From: Clostridium sp. 1001275B_160808_H3
Lineage (GTDB): Bacteria; Bacillota; Clostridia; Clostridiales; Clostridiaceae
Direction: 5' to 3'
NCBI RefSeq assembly: GCF_015550425.1
Contig: NZ_JADNAT010000003.1
Coordinates: 1-64,000 of the forward strand
Length of the DNA stretch: 64,000 bases
Numbering within the stretch: position 1 is the first letter of the stretch; each line of letters begins with the position of its first letter. The translations under genes were made by a program, and so were the position numbers. A model generated the notes under the pieces. That model saw only the letters and a program-made list of their open reading frames with translations. It was not told the DNA's origin and ran no database searches. Positions 44,843 to 54,449 of this stretch are shown here, one piece after another.

Positions 44843-46471
44843 TCATATTTCACTTTCTTTCCATCTACTTACAAATTCATCAAGAATTATACGAAGTGTT
44901 TTTCCTATAGTGGTATAATCTTCATCTTTCAAATTTGCCAAAGAAATTCTTATAGACCATTCTGGTCCTTGAAATCCAGAACCACTTAATAATACAATAG
45001 ATGATTCTTCAGCTAATCTATATAACACTTCAACAGGCTTATAATTGCTCTCAAGATAATTTGCAAACTTTGAACCATAATTATAATTTGCCCATTCTAA
45101 TAAATCAAATTCTGTATAATAAGCTGCGTCATATATATCTTTTCTTAAATTTAGTCCGAGACTATCAAATAGTAGTTTTTGACGTCTATGACATATTTCT
45201 ATAGTTTGATTTTTATATATGTTTTTATCATCTAATAATGCAAATGCACAGAAAAATGCCATTTGCACTTGTTGAGGTGTAGAAAGTCCAGCTGTATGGT
45301 TTAAGGCAACCTGTCTGCTATCTGCAACTATTCTATCTATGAATGGTATAGTTTCTGGATTTAAATTCATATCACCGTATCTTCTATTTAAAATTTTCTT
45401 TTTATCTTCTGACAATTCTTTAAGAAGTTTATCATATATATTTTTTTCATGAATAGCTATAGTTCCTAATCTCCAACCTGTAACTCCGAAATATTTAGAA
45501 AATGAATAAACCCCTATAGTGTTATAAGGTAAATCAGCCATTAATGATCTAAATTCAGGAACAAATGTACCATAAACATCATCAGATATTATCATTATAT
45601 CTTTATTATACTCATTTACAATAGAAACAAGGTTTTTTCTACATTTACTGCTTAATGAAACAGATGGTGGATTACTTGGATTTACTATAAATAAAGCCTT
45701 TATAGAATTATCTTTAAGTTTTTCTAGTTCATGTAAAGGATATTGCCAAGTATGTGTTCCATCCGTGGTAGTTTCAGTAGCCTTTATAGGAACTATTTCT
45801 AAATCATATCTAGGCAAAACTGGTATTTCTAGATATGGAGTAAATATAGGTACCATTATTGCTATTTTGTCTTTGGGATTAAGAAGCATATTTGATCCTA
45901 AAGTATCAAATATGTAACACATTGCTGCAGTAGCTCCTTCTACCGCAAAAATATTAAATTTACCACTTGGAGGCTTGTTGTAACACATTTCTTGCACTAA
46001 ATAATCATGAACTATTTGTTCAATATGAAATAGCATTCTATCTGGAACAGGATAGTTATCTCCGATAATTGCATCTGCTAATTCATATAAGTAATCATCG
46101 GCATTAAATTTTTTTTCATTTATTCCATATTCAATTATTTTTCTTAGTAATTCTATTCCTGGCAAAGTATTATTTTCATCTACAAATTTTATGAATCTAT
46201 GGTAAATACCATTTCTTTTAGGCATTCCAGCTAGATTAACATTATAAAAATCTTTTTTAGTTTCATTAACAGCAAAAAGACCAAATGTAAAAAAGGCTTC
46301 TCTAGGAGTAGATGCTGTCCAATTTGGATTTCCCCGACCAGCATCTAAAAGAATACGAGCTGTTTTTTCATCTTCTCCATTAGCTAGTTCTATTAGCCTA
46401 TTTTTAAATTCAAATGGACTTATTTTACCATAAATCTTTTCAATTTCTTCACGTTGTAAATTTTTGTCCAT
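44843..46471 (-). CDS. asdA: Aspartate 4-decarboxylase / aspartate aminotransferase
   Basis: This 542-residue PLP enzyme matches aspartate 4-decarboxylase (AspD/AsdA), which converts L-aspartate to L-alanine and CO2 and also transaminates. It is longer than ordinary class I aminotransferases, with the characteristic N-terminal extension (GRGNPNWTASTPREAFF). The PLP lysine sits in YSFSKYFGVTGWRLG, and VNPSNPPSVSLS and DDVYGTF show the fold. With an antiporter this decarboxylation can drive proton motive force; no such antiporter is in the window. AAGGAG precedes the ATG. Confidence 0.88.
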   Translation of the reverse strand: MDKNLQREEIEKIYGKISPFEFKNRLIELANGEDEKTARILLDAGRGNPNWTASTPREAFFTFGLFAVNETKKDFYNVNLAGMPKRNGIYHRFIKFVDENNTLPGIELLRKIIEYGINEKKFNADDYLYELADAIIGDNYPVPDRMLFHIEQIVHDYLVQEMCYNKPPSGKFNIFAVEGATAAMCYIFDTLGSNMLLNPKDKIAIMVPIFTPYLEIPVLPRYDLEIVPIKATETTTDGTHTWQYPLHELEKLKDNSIKALFIVNPSNPPSVSLSSKCRKNLVSIVNEYNKDIMIISDDVYGTFVPEFRSLMADLPYNTIGVYSFSKYFGVTGWRLGTIAIHEKNIYDKLLKELSEDKKKILNRRYGDMNLNPETIPFIDRIVADSRQVALNHTAGLSTPQQVQMAFFCAFALLDDKNIYKNQTIEICHRRQKLLFDSLGLNLRKDIYDAAYYTEFDLLEWANYNYGSKFANYLESNYKPVEVLYRLAEESSIVLLSGSGFQGPEWSIRISLANLKDEDYTTIGKTLRIILDEFVSRWKESEI

Positions 46472-46775
46472 AGTTTTCTCCTTAATTAAAAAATTTATCT
46501 TATTTTTTGTTATGAATCTAAATATTATTCTTATAAATAATTAATACTAAAAATACATTAATATTTATATAATTAATCAAGTAAAATTCAATATAAGAAC
46601 ACGAATCATTTAACATTTTATATAAATTACAAAATACTATTTATATAAATAAATTATAATTTAATTAAATGTTAAATCTTTATTTCAATATCATATAATC
46701 TAAACTTAGATTTTTTTATTTAATGAAATATATTTACAATAAATGAAAGAGATTATATAATTATATAAAAATAAT
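46472..46775. other. Divergent intergenic region before the SAM riboswitch
   Basis: No gene is seen here. It must contain the promoters of the aspartate decarboxylase gene (minus) and of the metH leader (plus), but the sequence is so AT-rich that hexamers cannot be chosen with confidence. Confidence 0.4.
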
Positions 46776-46873
46776 ATCTTATTAAGAGCGGTGGAGGGAC
46801 TGGCCCTTTGAAACCCAGCAACCTACTTTCTAGTGTGGTGCTAAATCCTACAGATTTTCTGAAAAATAAGAGT
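46776..46873 (+). ncRNA. SAM-I riboswitch (S-box) of metH
   Basis: The S-box core is present: AAGAGCGGTGGAGGGACTGG, then CCCTTTGAAACCCAGCAACC, and P1 strands CTTATT (46778-46783) and AATAAG (46865-46870). It lies 120 bases upstream of metH and is followed by an intrinsic terminator, so S-adenosylmethionine should cause early termination. Confidence 0.95.
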
Positions 46874-46900
46874 AATAGAATTTATATATAATTTTTATAT

Positions 46901-46932
46901 AATCCTTTCTTATTTAGAAGGGATTTTTTATT
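46901..46932 (+). terminator. Riboswitch-controlled terminator in the metH leader
   Basis: AATCCTTTCT (46901-46910) pairs with AGAAGGGATT (46916-46925), followed by TTTTTATTT. It is the expression platform of the SAM-I riboswitch. Confidence 0.85.
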
Positions 46933-46992
46933 TCTAAAAATATTGATGTTAGTTTTAAATATTATTAATCGATATTATAAGGGGGCTATATA

Positions 46993-49900
46993 ATGAAGAG
47001 AAATTTTGAAATAGTTAAAGACTTAGAAAAGAGAATTTTAGTAATAGATGGGGCAATGGGAACTAATATTCAATCATTTATGTTGAAGGAATCTGATTAT
47101 AGGGGGAATTTATTAAAAGACTTCAACCTAGATCAAAAAGGAAATAATGATTTGTTAAGTATAACAAAGCCAGAAGTAATTGATGAAATACATAGAGGAT
47201 TTTTAGAAGCAGGTGCAGATATAATTGAAACTAATACATTAAATTCAAATAGAATATCTCAAGCTGATTTTGGGCTTGGAGATTTAGTTTACGATTTAAA
47301 TTATAAAAGTGCAGAGATTGCTAAAAAGGCTTGTGATGATTTTTCAAAAAATGATGGCAAAAAAAGGTACGTAGCAGGATCTATAGGGCCAACAAATAGA
47401 ATGGCATCATTATCTCCAGACGTTGAAGATCCTGGGTATAGGAATATATCTTTTGACCAGTTAAAAGAGGCATATGAAGAACAAATTGGTGCATTAATTG
47501 ATGGTGGCATTGATTTAGTTTTAATAGAAACGATCTTTGATTCTTTAAATGCTAGAGCTGCTATTATGGCGGCTAATGATGTTTTCAGATTAAAAAATAA
47601 AGTTATTCCAATAATGATATCTGGAACTATATCCGATAAATCAGGAAGGATTTTATCAGGACAAAATCTTTCTGCTTTTGCTGCTTCTATGAAAAATGAA
47701 AATATCATTTCAATAGGACTAAATTGCTCTTTTGGAGCGAAAGATTTAAATCCTTTTATAAAAGAATTATCAGAAACTCAGGAGTTATTTATATCAGTTT
47801 ATCCAAATGCAGGGTTGCCTAATGAATTAGGACTTTATGATGAGTCACCTAAAATAACGTCAAAGTGTATTGAAGAAATGCTAAAAGAAGGATATCTAAA
47901 TATAGTAGGTGGATGCTGTGGAACTACTTATGAACATATAAAAGCAATTGCAAATATAGCTAAAAACTATAAACCAAGACTTGTAAAAGGAATTGAAATA
48001 GAAAGTGTATATAGTGGATTAGAAATAACCAAGGTGAATAAAGAAAGTAATTTTATTAATATTGGAGAAAGAACAAATGTTTCAGGATCTTTAAGGTTTG
48101 CACGACTTATTAGGGAAAAGAAATATGAAGAAGCTCTTGAAATTGCTAAAGAACAAGTTGAAAATGGTGCTCAAATAATAGATGTAAATTTTGATGATGG
48201 ACTTTTAGATAGTGAAAAAGAAATGGAGTATTTTTTAAAACTCTTAGCTTCAGAACCAGATATTTCAGCTAAACCTATAATGATTGATTCATCAAGATGG
48301 GAAGTTATAGAAAAAGGTCTTAAAGTAATTCAAGGAAAACATATAGTAAATTCTATTTCTTTAAAAAATGGAGAAGAAGACTTTTTAAAGAAAGCAAAGA
48401 TTATTAAAGATTTTGGAGCAGCAGTTGTCGTAATGGCTTTTGATGAAAAAGGCCAAGCAGATAGCTATGAAAAAAAGATAAGTATATGTAAAAGAGCTTA
48501 TGATCTTTTAGTGAATAAAGTTAAATTTCCACCAGAGGATATAATATTCGATCCAAATATTTTAGCAATAGCTACAGGAATTGAAGAACATAATAATTAT
48601 GCTTTAGATTTTATAAATGCAACTAAGTGGATAAAAGAAAATTTACCATATTCTAAGGTTTCAGGTGGAGTTAGTAATTTATCATTTTCTTTTAGAGGTA
48701 ATAATAAAATAAGAGAAGCTATGCATTCAGTTTTCTTATATCATGCCATAAAAAATGGCATGGATATGGGGATTGTAAATCCAAGTATGATTCAAATATA
48801 CGATAATATCCCTAAAGATTTACTTAAGTTAGTAGAAGACGTTGTTTTAAATAAATCTAAAAATGCAAATGAAATACTTTTAGAATCTGCATCTTTATAT
48901 AAAAACGATTCGAAAGAAGATGAAGAAAGTAGAGATGACTGGAGAAATTTAGCTTGTAAGGGAAAATTAGATTATTCTATAGTAAAAGGAATCACTAATT
49001 ATATAGAAGAAGATTTAAAAGAAGCATTAAAATTATATGACAATCCTTTGCAGATAATAGAAGAGCCATTAATGGGTGGAATGAAAAAGGTAGGTTCATT
49101 ATTTGAAAGTGGAAAAATGTTTTTACCACAAGTAGTGAAATCTGCAAGAGTCATGAAAAAAGCTGTTTCTTTTTTAACACCATATATAAATAGTAAAAAC
49201 GATGGTAAGTTTACTATGAATGGAAAGATATTAATAGCTACTGTAAAAGGTGACGTTCATGATATAGGAAAGAATATAGTTGGGGTTGTTTTATCTTGTA
49301 ATAATTTTGAAGTTATAGATTTAGGGGTTATGGTTCCGTGTGAAGAAATAATTGATAAAGCAATTAAGGAAAATGTTGATATAATTGGTTTAAGTGGATT
49401 GATAACTCCATCTTTAAATGAAATGATAAATGTAGCAAAGGAAATGGAAAAAAGAAGCCTAAATATTCCACTTATTATTGGAGGTGCAACTACTTCTAAA
49501 ATTCATACAGCGTTAAAAATAGATCCGAATTATAGTGGACCAGTAATTTATGGATATGATGCATCTAAAACTGTTGAGATTTGTAAGAAGTTAATATCAA
49601 GTGATAAGGATAAATTTATAAAGGAAACTAAGGAAGAGTATAGAGTGCAAAGAGAAAATTATAAAAATCTGAAACTTGAATTTCTTTCTCTAGAAGAAGC
49701 AAGGAAAAATAAACTTAAAATAGATTGGAAAAATACTCATATTAAAAAACCTAATTTTTTAGGCGTAAAAGAAATTTATAATTATACTATAAAAGATGTT
49801 AGACCTTTTATAGATTGGAGTTTCTTTTTTGCAGCCTGGGGAATGAAAATGAAATTCCCTAAAATTTTGGAAGATGATAATTATGGAAAAGAAGCAAAGA

Positions 49901-50643
49901 AAATTTATTTAGATGCAAATAAGTTATTAAATGATTTAGAAAATAGCGAAATAGTAAAGCTTAAAGGTGTATTTGGATTGTTTAAAGCAAGCTCTTACCA
50001 AGATGATATAATGCTTTTTGATAAAGATAACAATTTAATAGAAACTTTTAATATGTTTAGACAACAAAAGAAAAATGAAAATAATATTAATCTTTCTTTA
50101 AGTGACTATATAGCTCCAAAAGAATTAGAAATTGATGATTATATTGGTGCATTCTTAGTTACAAGTGGAACTGAGGCAAGACAATATGCAAAGAAGTTGA
50201 AAGAAAATGGAGATGATTATAGTTCTATGCTTTTAAGTTTTGTTTGTGATAGATTAGCAGAAGCTTTTGCAGAAAAATTACACTTGGATGTTAGAAAATA
50301 TTATTGGGGTTATTCAAGTGAAGAAAGGTTAAATCACGAAGAATTACTTTCTGGAAAGTATAGAGGAATAAGACCAGCTGTAGGTTATCCATCAATGAAG
50401 GATCACAAAGAAATAAGAAAGATATTTAAGTTATTGAATGGAGAAGAATCAACTGGTGCAAAAGTTACGGAAAGTAATATGATTGATCCTCCATCATCAG
50501 TTTGTGGATTATATTTTGCAAATAGTGTAGCTAAGTATTTCGATGTTTATAAAATAGATAACAATCAATTAGAAGATTATGCAAAAAGAAATAATTCAGA
50601 CTTAGAAGAATTGAAAAATAGACTTCCAAATATATTAATATAA
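46993..50643 (+). CDS. metH: Cobalamin-dependent methionine synthase MetH
   Basis: This 1216-residue enzyme transfers a methyl group from methyltetrahydrofolate to homocysteine through methylcobalamin. All four modules are present: the homocysteine-binding barrel (about 1-325) with zinc ligands Cys245, Cys308 and Cys309 (GGCCGTT); the pterin-binding domain (about 345-610); the cap and B12 domain (about 650-890), where DVHDIG at 754-759 gives the cobalt ligand His756; and the activation domain (about 900-1200) with RPAVGYPS. Full length indicates self-reactivation by S-adenosylmethionine. The SAM-I riboswitch upstream gives feedback control. It is a single-gene operon ending at a strong terminator. 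Confidence 0.95.
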   Translation: MKRNFEIVKDLEKRILVIDGAMGTNIQSFMLKESDYRGNLLKDFNLDQKGNNDLLSITKPEVIDEIHRGFLEAGADIIETNTLNSNRISQADFGLGDLVYDLNYKSAEIAKKACDDFSKNDGKKRYVAGSIGPTNRMASLSPDVEDPGYRNISFDQLKEAYEEQIGALIDGGIDLVLIETIFDSLNARAAIMAANDVFRLKNKVIPIMISGTISDKSGRILSGQNLSAFAASMKNENIISIGLNCSFGAKDLNPFIKELSETQELFISVYPNAGLPNELGLYDESPKITSKCIEEMLKEGYLNIVGGCCGTTYEHIKAIANIAKNYKPRLVKGIEIESVYSGLEITKVNKESNFINIGERTNVSGSLRFARLIREKKYEEALEIAKEQVENGAQIIDVNFDDGLLDSEKEMEYFLKLLASEPDISAKPIMIDSSRWEVIEKGLKVIQGKHIVNSISLKNGEEDFLKKAKIIKDFGAAVVVMAFDEKGQADSYEKKISICKRAYDLLVNKVKFPPEDIIFDPNILAIATGIEEHNNYALDFINATKWIKENLPYSKVSGGVSNLSFSFRGNNKIREAMHSVFLYHAIKNGMDMGIVNPSMIQIYDNIPKDLLKLVEDVVLNKSKNANEILLESASLYKNDSKEDEESRDDWRNLACKGKLDYSIVKGITNYIEEDLKEALKLYDNPLQIIEEPLMGGMKKVGSLFESGKMFLPQVVKSARVMKKAVSFLTPYINSKNDGKFTMNGKILIATVKGDVHDIGKNIVGVVLSCNNFEVIDLGVMVPCEEIIDKAIKENVDIIGLSGLITPSLNEMINVAKEMEKRSLNIPLIIGGATTSKIHTALKIDPNYSGPVIYGYDASKTVEICKKLISSDKDKFIKETKEEYRVQRENYKNLKLEFLSLEEARKNKLKIDWKNTHIKKPNFLGVKEIYNYTIKDVRPFIDWSFFFAAWGMKMKFPKILEDDNYGKEAKKIYLDANKLLNDLENSEIVKLKGVFGLFKASSYQDDIMLFDKDNNLIETFNMFRQQKKNENNINLSLSDYIAPKELEIDDYIGAFLVTSGTEARQYAKKLKENGDDYSSMLLSFVCDRLAEAFAEKLHLDVRKYYWGYSSEERLNHEELLSGKYRGIRPAVGYPSMKDHKEIRKIFKLLNGEESTGAKVTESNMIDPPSSVCGLYFANSVAKYFDVYKIDNNQLEDYAKRNNSDLEELKNRLPNILI

Positions 50644-50652
50644 TTATTTACA

Positions 50653-50704
50653 AAAAAGAGAGCTTATAAAGTTTAACCATTCTTTATAAGTTCTCTTTTT
50701 TTAT
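50653..50704. terminator. Bidirectional terminator, metH and HAD gene
   Basis: Arms 50653-50671 and 50682-50700 form a 19-bp stem with one mismatch, with A and T runs at the ends serving both convergent genes. Confidence 0.85.
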
Positions 50705-51417
50705 TTTAATATTAAGGGTTTAACTTTATTGAAATCTCCATCTAAAATTGAATAGTTACTATTAACGTCATCAACTAAATCAGGAGATAAGTTAGAATGA
50801 ATATATAAGGTGTTTAATTTTACTTCTTTTGCACCTTGTATATCACAAATATAGTCATTTCCAATCATTATACTTTCAATTGGATTTAAATTATATTTTT
50901 CAATTAATGAATTATAAAAAAGTTTATCTGGTTTACAAACACAATAATCTGAAGAAAATAATATTTCATCAAAATATTTATCAATATCGAGCAATTTCAT
51001 TTCATAAAGAGTAAAAACTCTTTGAGCATTAGATAATAGATATATATTTTTATTTTTAGATTTTAGATCTTCTAAAAATTCAATAACACCATTATAAAGA
51101 GATAATTTATTTATTGATAGTACCCTAAATATTTGTGCTGTATCTCTAATTGTATCATCACTTGGAAAAATAGCTTTCTTATTAAATAGTTCCTTAAATA
51201 TTTCTTCTATATTAAAATCAGGAAAATTAGTATTTGTATTTAATTTTAAATTAGAACGTATTAATCGAGAATATTGATAATATAATTCTTTACTAGAATA
51301 ATTTGCTCCTTTATATGAATAAAATAGAGCTAACTTTTCCCAAAGTAGCTGTGAATCTTCATTTGTATTTATATCAACTAATGTTCCATACAAATCAAAT
51401 ATATAGTTTTTAAACAT
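50701..51417 (-). CDS. HAD-superfamily hydrolase (YjjG-like)
   Basis: This 238-residue phosphatase has the HAD motifs: DLYGTLVD at the N-terminus (nucleophile Asp and acid Asp), LLSNAQR in the middle (motif II), and a C-terminal K-P-D region (CVCKPDKLFY) followed by MIGNDYICDIQGA with the motif IV Asp residues. The layout with an all-helical cap fits the YjjG/haloacid-dehalogenase-like subfamily I, often nucleotide phosphatases. The ATG at 51417 has GGAGG seven bases upstream; a TTG two codons earlier is less likely. Confidence 0.82.
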   Translation of the reverse strand: MFKNYIFDLYGTLVDINTNEDSQLLWEKLALFYSYKGANYSSKELYYQYSRLIRSNLKLNTNTNFPDFNIEEIFKELFNKKAIFPSDDTIRDTAQIFRVLSINKLSLYNGVIEFLEDLKSKNKNIYLLSNAQRVFTLYEMKLLDIDKYFDEILFSSDYCVCKPDKLFYNSLIEKYNLNPIESIMIGNDYICDIQGAKEVKLNTLYIHSNLSPDLVDDVNSNYSILDGDFNKVKPLILK

Positions 51418-51620
51418 GTGCAATCCTCCATAATCAAGTTATATATACTCTAATTCCTTTTATAAGGAATAAATCCTCTAATTAATATATAATTATAGAA
51501 GATTTGTATTTTTAAACAAAAATACTTTTATTTAATTTATATTTAATACTAATATTTTTTACCATAATGTGGACTGTAGTATTTATTAGTGATAAACTTA
51601 ATAAAAAAGGAGGCTATAAT

Positions 51621-53033
51621 ATGAAATTAGAAATAAGTAAATATTTGAAAGAAATAAAACCTATTTTAAATAATCTTTTAGAAGAGTTACTAAAAGATTT
51701 TAAATATGTATCCATTTTGGCTACAGATTCTTTTGGTAAAAGATTTATTGTGTCTAAAAATACAGTAAGTATAAATGATGGGGCATTTATAGAAAGAGGA
51801 TTTGTTGTAAAAGTTTATAACGGTGTAAATTATTCAGAGTATGCTTTTAATTATATTAATAAAGAAAATTTTAATGGCATAATTGAAGAAATAAAAAACA
51901 ATTCAAAAAATTCTACTAACAATAATATTAATAGTTATCAGATTATAGATGAAGATGAAATAAAATTCTCTAAAGGAACAGAGATAAAAATTCATCCTAA
52001 AGATATTGGTGATAAAAATATATTGGAATCATTATCAAAAATAAAAAATGAAGGATTATCATTAAATAATAATGTAGTAGATTTTCGAGCTTTTTACGAA
52101 TATATGAACGTTAATAAAATATTTTTATCTTCTAAGAAGGACTTAGAGCAAAGTTTAATGTGGGGAAATGGTATGTGCCTTTGTATAGCTGCTGATGAAA
52201 ATGGAAATAAAATTGGAACAAGAATTTTTTCAGGTGCTAAGGGTGGAGAATTATTAAATGAAATGAATGGCGTTGCAAATGAACTTGTAGATGAAACAGT
52301 CAAACTTCTATCTGCTAAAAAGATTACGCCAGGTGAATATGATGTTATATGTACTCCAGATATCACTGGATTAATAGTTCATGAAGCTTTTGGACATGGG
52401 GTAGAAATGGACATGTTTTTAAAAGATAGGGCAAAGTCCAAAGACTTTATGGGAGAGTATGTTGCATCAGATATAGTTACTATGCATGATGGAGCAGCAT
52501 CTATAGAAGAAACAGGATCTTATTTCTTTGATGATGAAGGGAATATGGCAAGTGACACTATAATAATTAAAAATGGGATATTAAAAACTGGAATAAATGA
52601 TAGCTTGACAGCTTTAGCGTTAAATGAAAAAACTACTGGTAATGGAAGAAGGCAAAGTTTTGATAGAAAAGCTTATACTAGAATGACAAATACTTATATC
52701 GAATATGGTAATAGTACTGTAGAAGAAATGATAAAATCAGTAAAATATGGATTTTTAATAGATTCTGCAGAAAGTGGAATGGAAGATCCTAAAAATTGGG
52801 GAATTCAATGTATTGCAAATATAGGAAGGGAAATAAAAGATGGTAAATTAACTGGAAAGATATTTTCACCTATAATAATTACAGGATATGTTCCTGATTT
52901 GTTAAAATCTATTTCAATGATATCAAGTGAATTTGGAACTAGTGGTACAGGATATTGTGGAAAAGGTTATAAAGAATTTGTTAAAGTTTCAGCAGGTGGG
53001 CCTTATATAAAATGTAAGGCTAGATTGGGATAG
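51621..53033 (+). CDS. tldD: TldD-family metallopeptidase subunit
   Basis: This 470-residue protein is the TldD subunit of the TldD/TldE zinc peptidase. The zinc motif HEAFGH (His254, Glu255, His259) lies in the family segment ITGLIVHEAFGHGVEMD; further typical signatures are GNGRRQSFDRKAYTRMTNTY and SSEFGTSGTGYCGK. TldD/E removes N-terminal residues from unfolded or modified peptides, for instance in microcin B17 maturation, and E. coli homologues degrade the CcdA antitoxin. The ATG at 51621 follows AAAAGGAGG; upstream in-frame codons lack a ribosome site. The TldE partner gene follows after 11 bases. Confidence 0.9.
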   Translation: MKLEISKYLKEIKPILNNLLEELLKDFKYVSILATDSFGKRFIVSKNTVSINDGAFIERGFVVKVYNGVNYSEYAFNYINKENFNGIIEEIKNNSKNSTNNNINSYQIIDEDEIKFSKGTEIKIHPKDIGDKNILESLSKIKNEGLSLNNNVVDFRAFYEYMNVNKIFLSSKKDLEQSLMWGNGMCLCIAADENGNKIGTRIFSGAKGGELLNEMNGVANELVDETVKLLSAKKITPGEYDVICTPDITGLIVHEAFGHGVEMDMFLKDRAKSKDFMGEYVASDIVTMHDGAASIEETGSYFFDDEGNMASDTIIIKNGILKTGINDSLTALALNEKTTGNGRRQSFDRKAYTRMTNTYIEYGNSTVEEMIKSVKYGFLIDSAESGMEDPKNWGIQCIANIGREIKDGKLTGKIFSPIIITGYVPDLLKSISMISSEFGTSGTGYCGKGYKEFVKVSAGGPYIKCKARLG

Positions 53034-53044
53034 AGGTGAATTTT

Positions 53045-54319
53045 ATGATAAATTTAATTAAAGAATTATTAAAGAAACATAATATAGAAGAATATATAGT
53101 TTCAGAAACTGAATTCGAAGATGTAGAACTTTACTTTATAAAAGATTCACTTGATATGAAGAGGTCAAAGCATTTATTGAATTATTCAGTTAAAATATTT
53201 AATAATTTTGATGAAAATGGAGAAAAATTTAAAGGAGAAACTACATTAACTATATATCCCTCAATGACAAAGGAGGAGATAGATAAAGCTATTGAAGAAG
53301 GATATTATATTGCTTCATTAGTTAAGAATAAATATTATGATTTACCTAAGGGGAATAAAAATGAAAAAATTTTAATTGAAAGCAAACTTTCTGAAAGTAC
53401 TTTGGAAGAAAATGCTATAAAATTAGAAAAAGCACTATTTAAAAATAATAATATAGATAAGGGATTTATTAATTCAGCAGAAATCTTTGTTGAAAAGGTA
53501 AGAAAGAAAATTGTAGGATCTAATGGAACTGATATAGAATATACAAAATATAGCACTAATGGAGAATATGTAACTCAATGGATAGATAAAGAAGATGTAG
53601 AGTTATATAATAGCTTTAGTTATAATGATTTAGAAGAAGATGAGCTAAGTTTAAAAGTTAAAGAATCAATTATAAATACCGGTTATAGAGAAAAGAGTTT
53701 AAATCCACCTAAAACAGATTTCTATAATGTAATTTTATCAGGTGAAGAAGTGAAAACATTATTAAGCTACTACTTGGAAAATTCTGAAGCTTCAATGATT
53801 TACCAAGGATATTCAAATTTCAAGATAAATAGTAGTGTTCAAGGAAAAGATGTAAAGGGAGATAAAATAAACATTAAACTAACATCTAGCGTACCATTTA
53901 GTAATGAAGGTGTTAAATTGATAGATAGAACTTTAATTGATAATTGTGAATTAAAGAGTATATATGGATCTTCAAGATTTATGAACTACTTAAGATTAGA
54001 GCCAATTGGTGAATATGATGGGGCAATAATATCGGAAGGAAACACACCTTTTAATGATATGATAAAAAATGGAGATCTTCACATTATTAAATTTTCAGAT
54101 TTCCAAATGGATTCTTTAACAGGAGATTTTTTTGGTGAAATTAGACTTGCTTTATTAAAGGATGGAGATAATATAATTCCTTTAACTGGAGGGTCATTAT
54201 CTGCTAATATAAAAGATGTTCAAGGTGATTTTATTTTATCTAAAGAAGTACAAAATTTAGAATCTTATAAATTACCATTAGCCATAAAGTTAAATGGCGT
54301 GGAAGTTTCAGGAAAATAG
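53045..54319 (+). CDS. tldE: TldE/PmbA-family partner subunit
   Basis: This 424-residue protein is the TldE (PmbA) partner, which lacks the HExxxH zinc motif and forms a heterodimer with TldD. The C-terminal half shows the family pattern SGEEVKTLLSYYLENSEASM, TPFNDMIKNGDLHIIKFSDF and GGSLSANIKDV. AGAGGTG lies just before the ATG at 53045. Two hairpins follow the stop, the first an intrinsic terminator. No peptide substrate gene is adjacent. Confidence 0.85.
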   Translation: MINLIKELLKKHNIEEYIVSETEFEDVELYFIKDSLDMKRSKHLLNYSVKIFNNFDENGEKFKGETTLTIYPSMTKEEIDKAIEEGYYIASLVKNKYYDLPKGNKNEKILIESKLSESTLEENAIKLEKALFKNNNIDKGFINSAEIFVEKVRKKIVGSNGTDIEYTKYSTNGEYVTQWIDKEDVELYNSFSYNDLEEDELSLKVKESIINTGYREKSLNPPKTDFYNVILSGEEVKTLLSYYLENSEASMIYQGYSNFKINSSVQGKDVKGDKINIKLTSSVPFSNEGVKLIDRTLIDNCELKSIYGSSRFMNYLRLEPIGEYDGAIISEGNTPFNDMIKNGDLHIIKFSDFQMDSLTGDFFGEIRLALLKDGDNIIPLTGGSLSANIKDVQGDFILSKEVQNLESYKLPLAIKLNGVEVSGK

Positions 54320-54322
54320 AGG

Positions 54323-54354
54323 AAGGGGCTGAATATATAGCCCTTTTTACTTTT
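54323..54354 (+). terminator. Intrinsic terminator after tldE
   Basis: AAGGGGCT (54323-54330) pairs with AGCCCTTT (54339-54346) with one mismatch, followed by T-rich sequence. Confidence 0.65.
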
Positions 54355-54369
54355 ATTTAAGAAATATAG

Positions 54370-54401
54370 AAAAATCTATCAATTTGAATATATAGATTTT
54401 T
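54370..54401. terminator. Second hairpin between tldE and ackA
   Basis: AAAAATCTAT (54370-54379) is the perfect complement of ATAGATTTTT (54392-54401). It could terminate in either direction or insulate ackA; it is AT-only apart from one G-C pair. Confidence 0.4.
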
Positions 54402-54449
54402 AGTGTATTATATAAATAATGAAACAAATGAATGCAAAGGAGAATAATT

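Noticed and set aside
47301..47708. 135-codon minus-strand frame inside metH
   Set aside because: It has no ribosome site and overlaps a highly conserved catalytic domain of metH.
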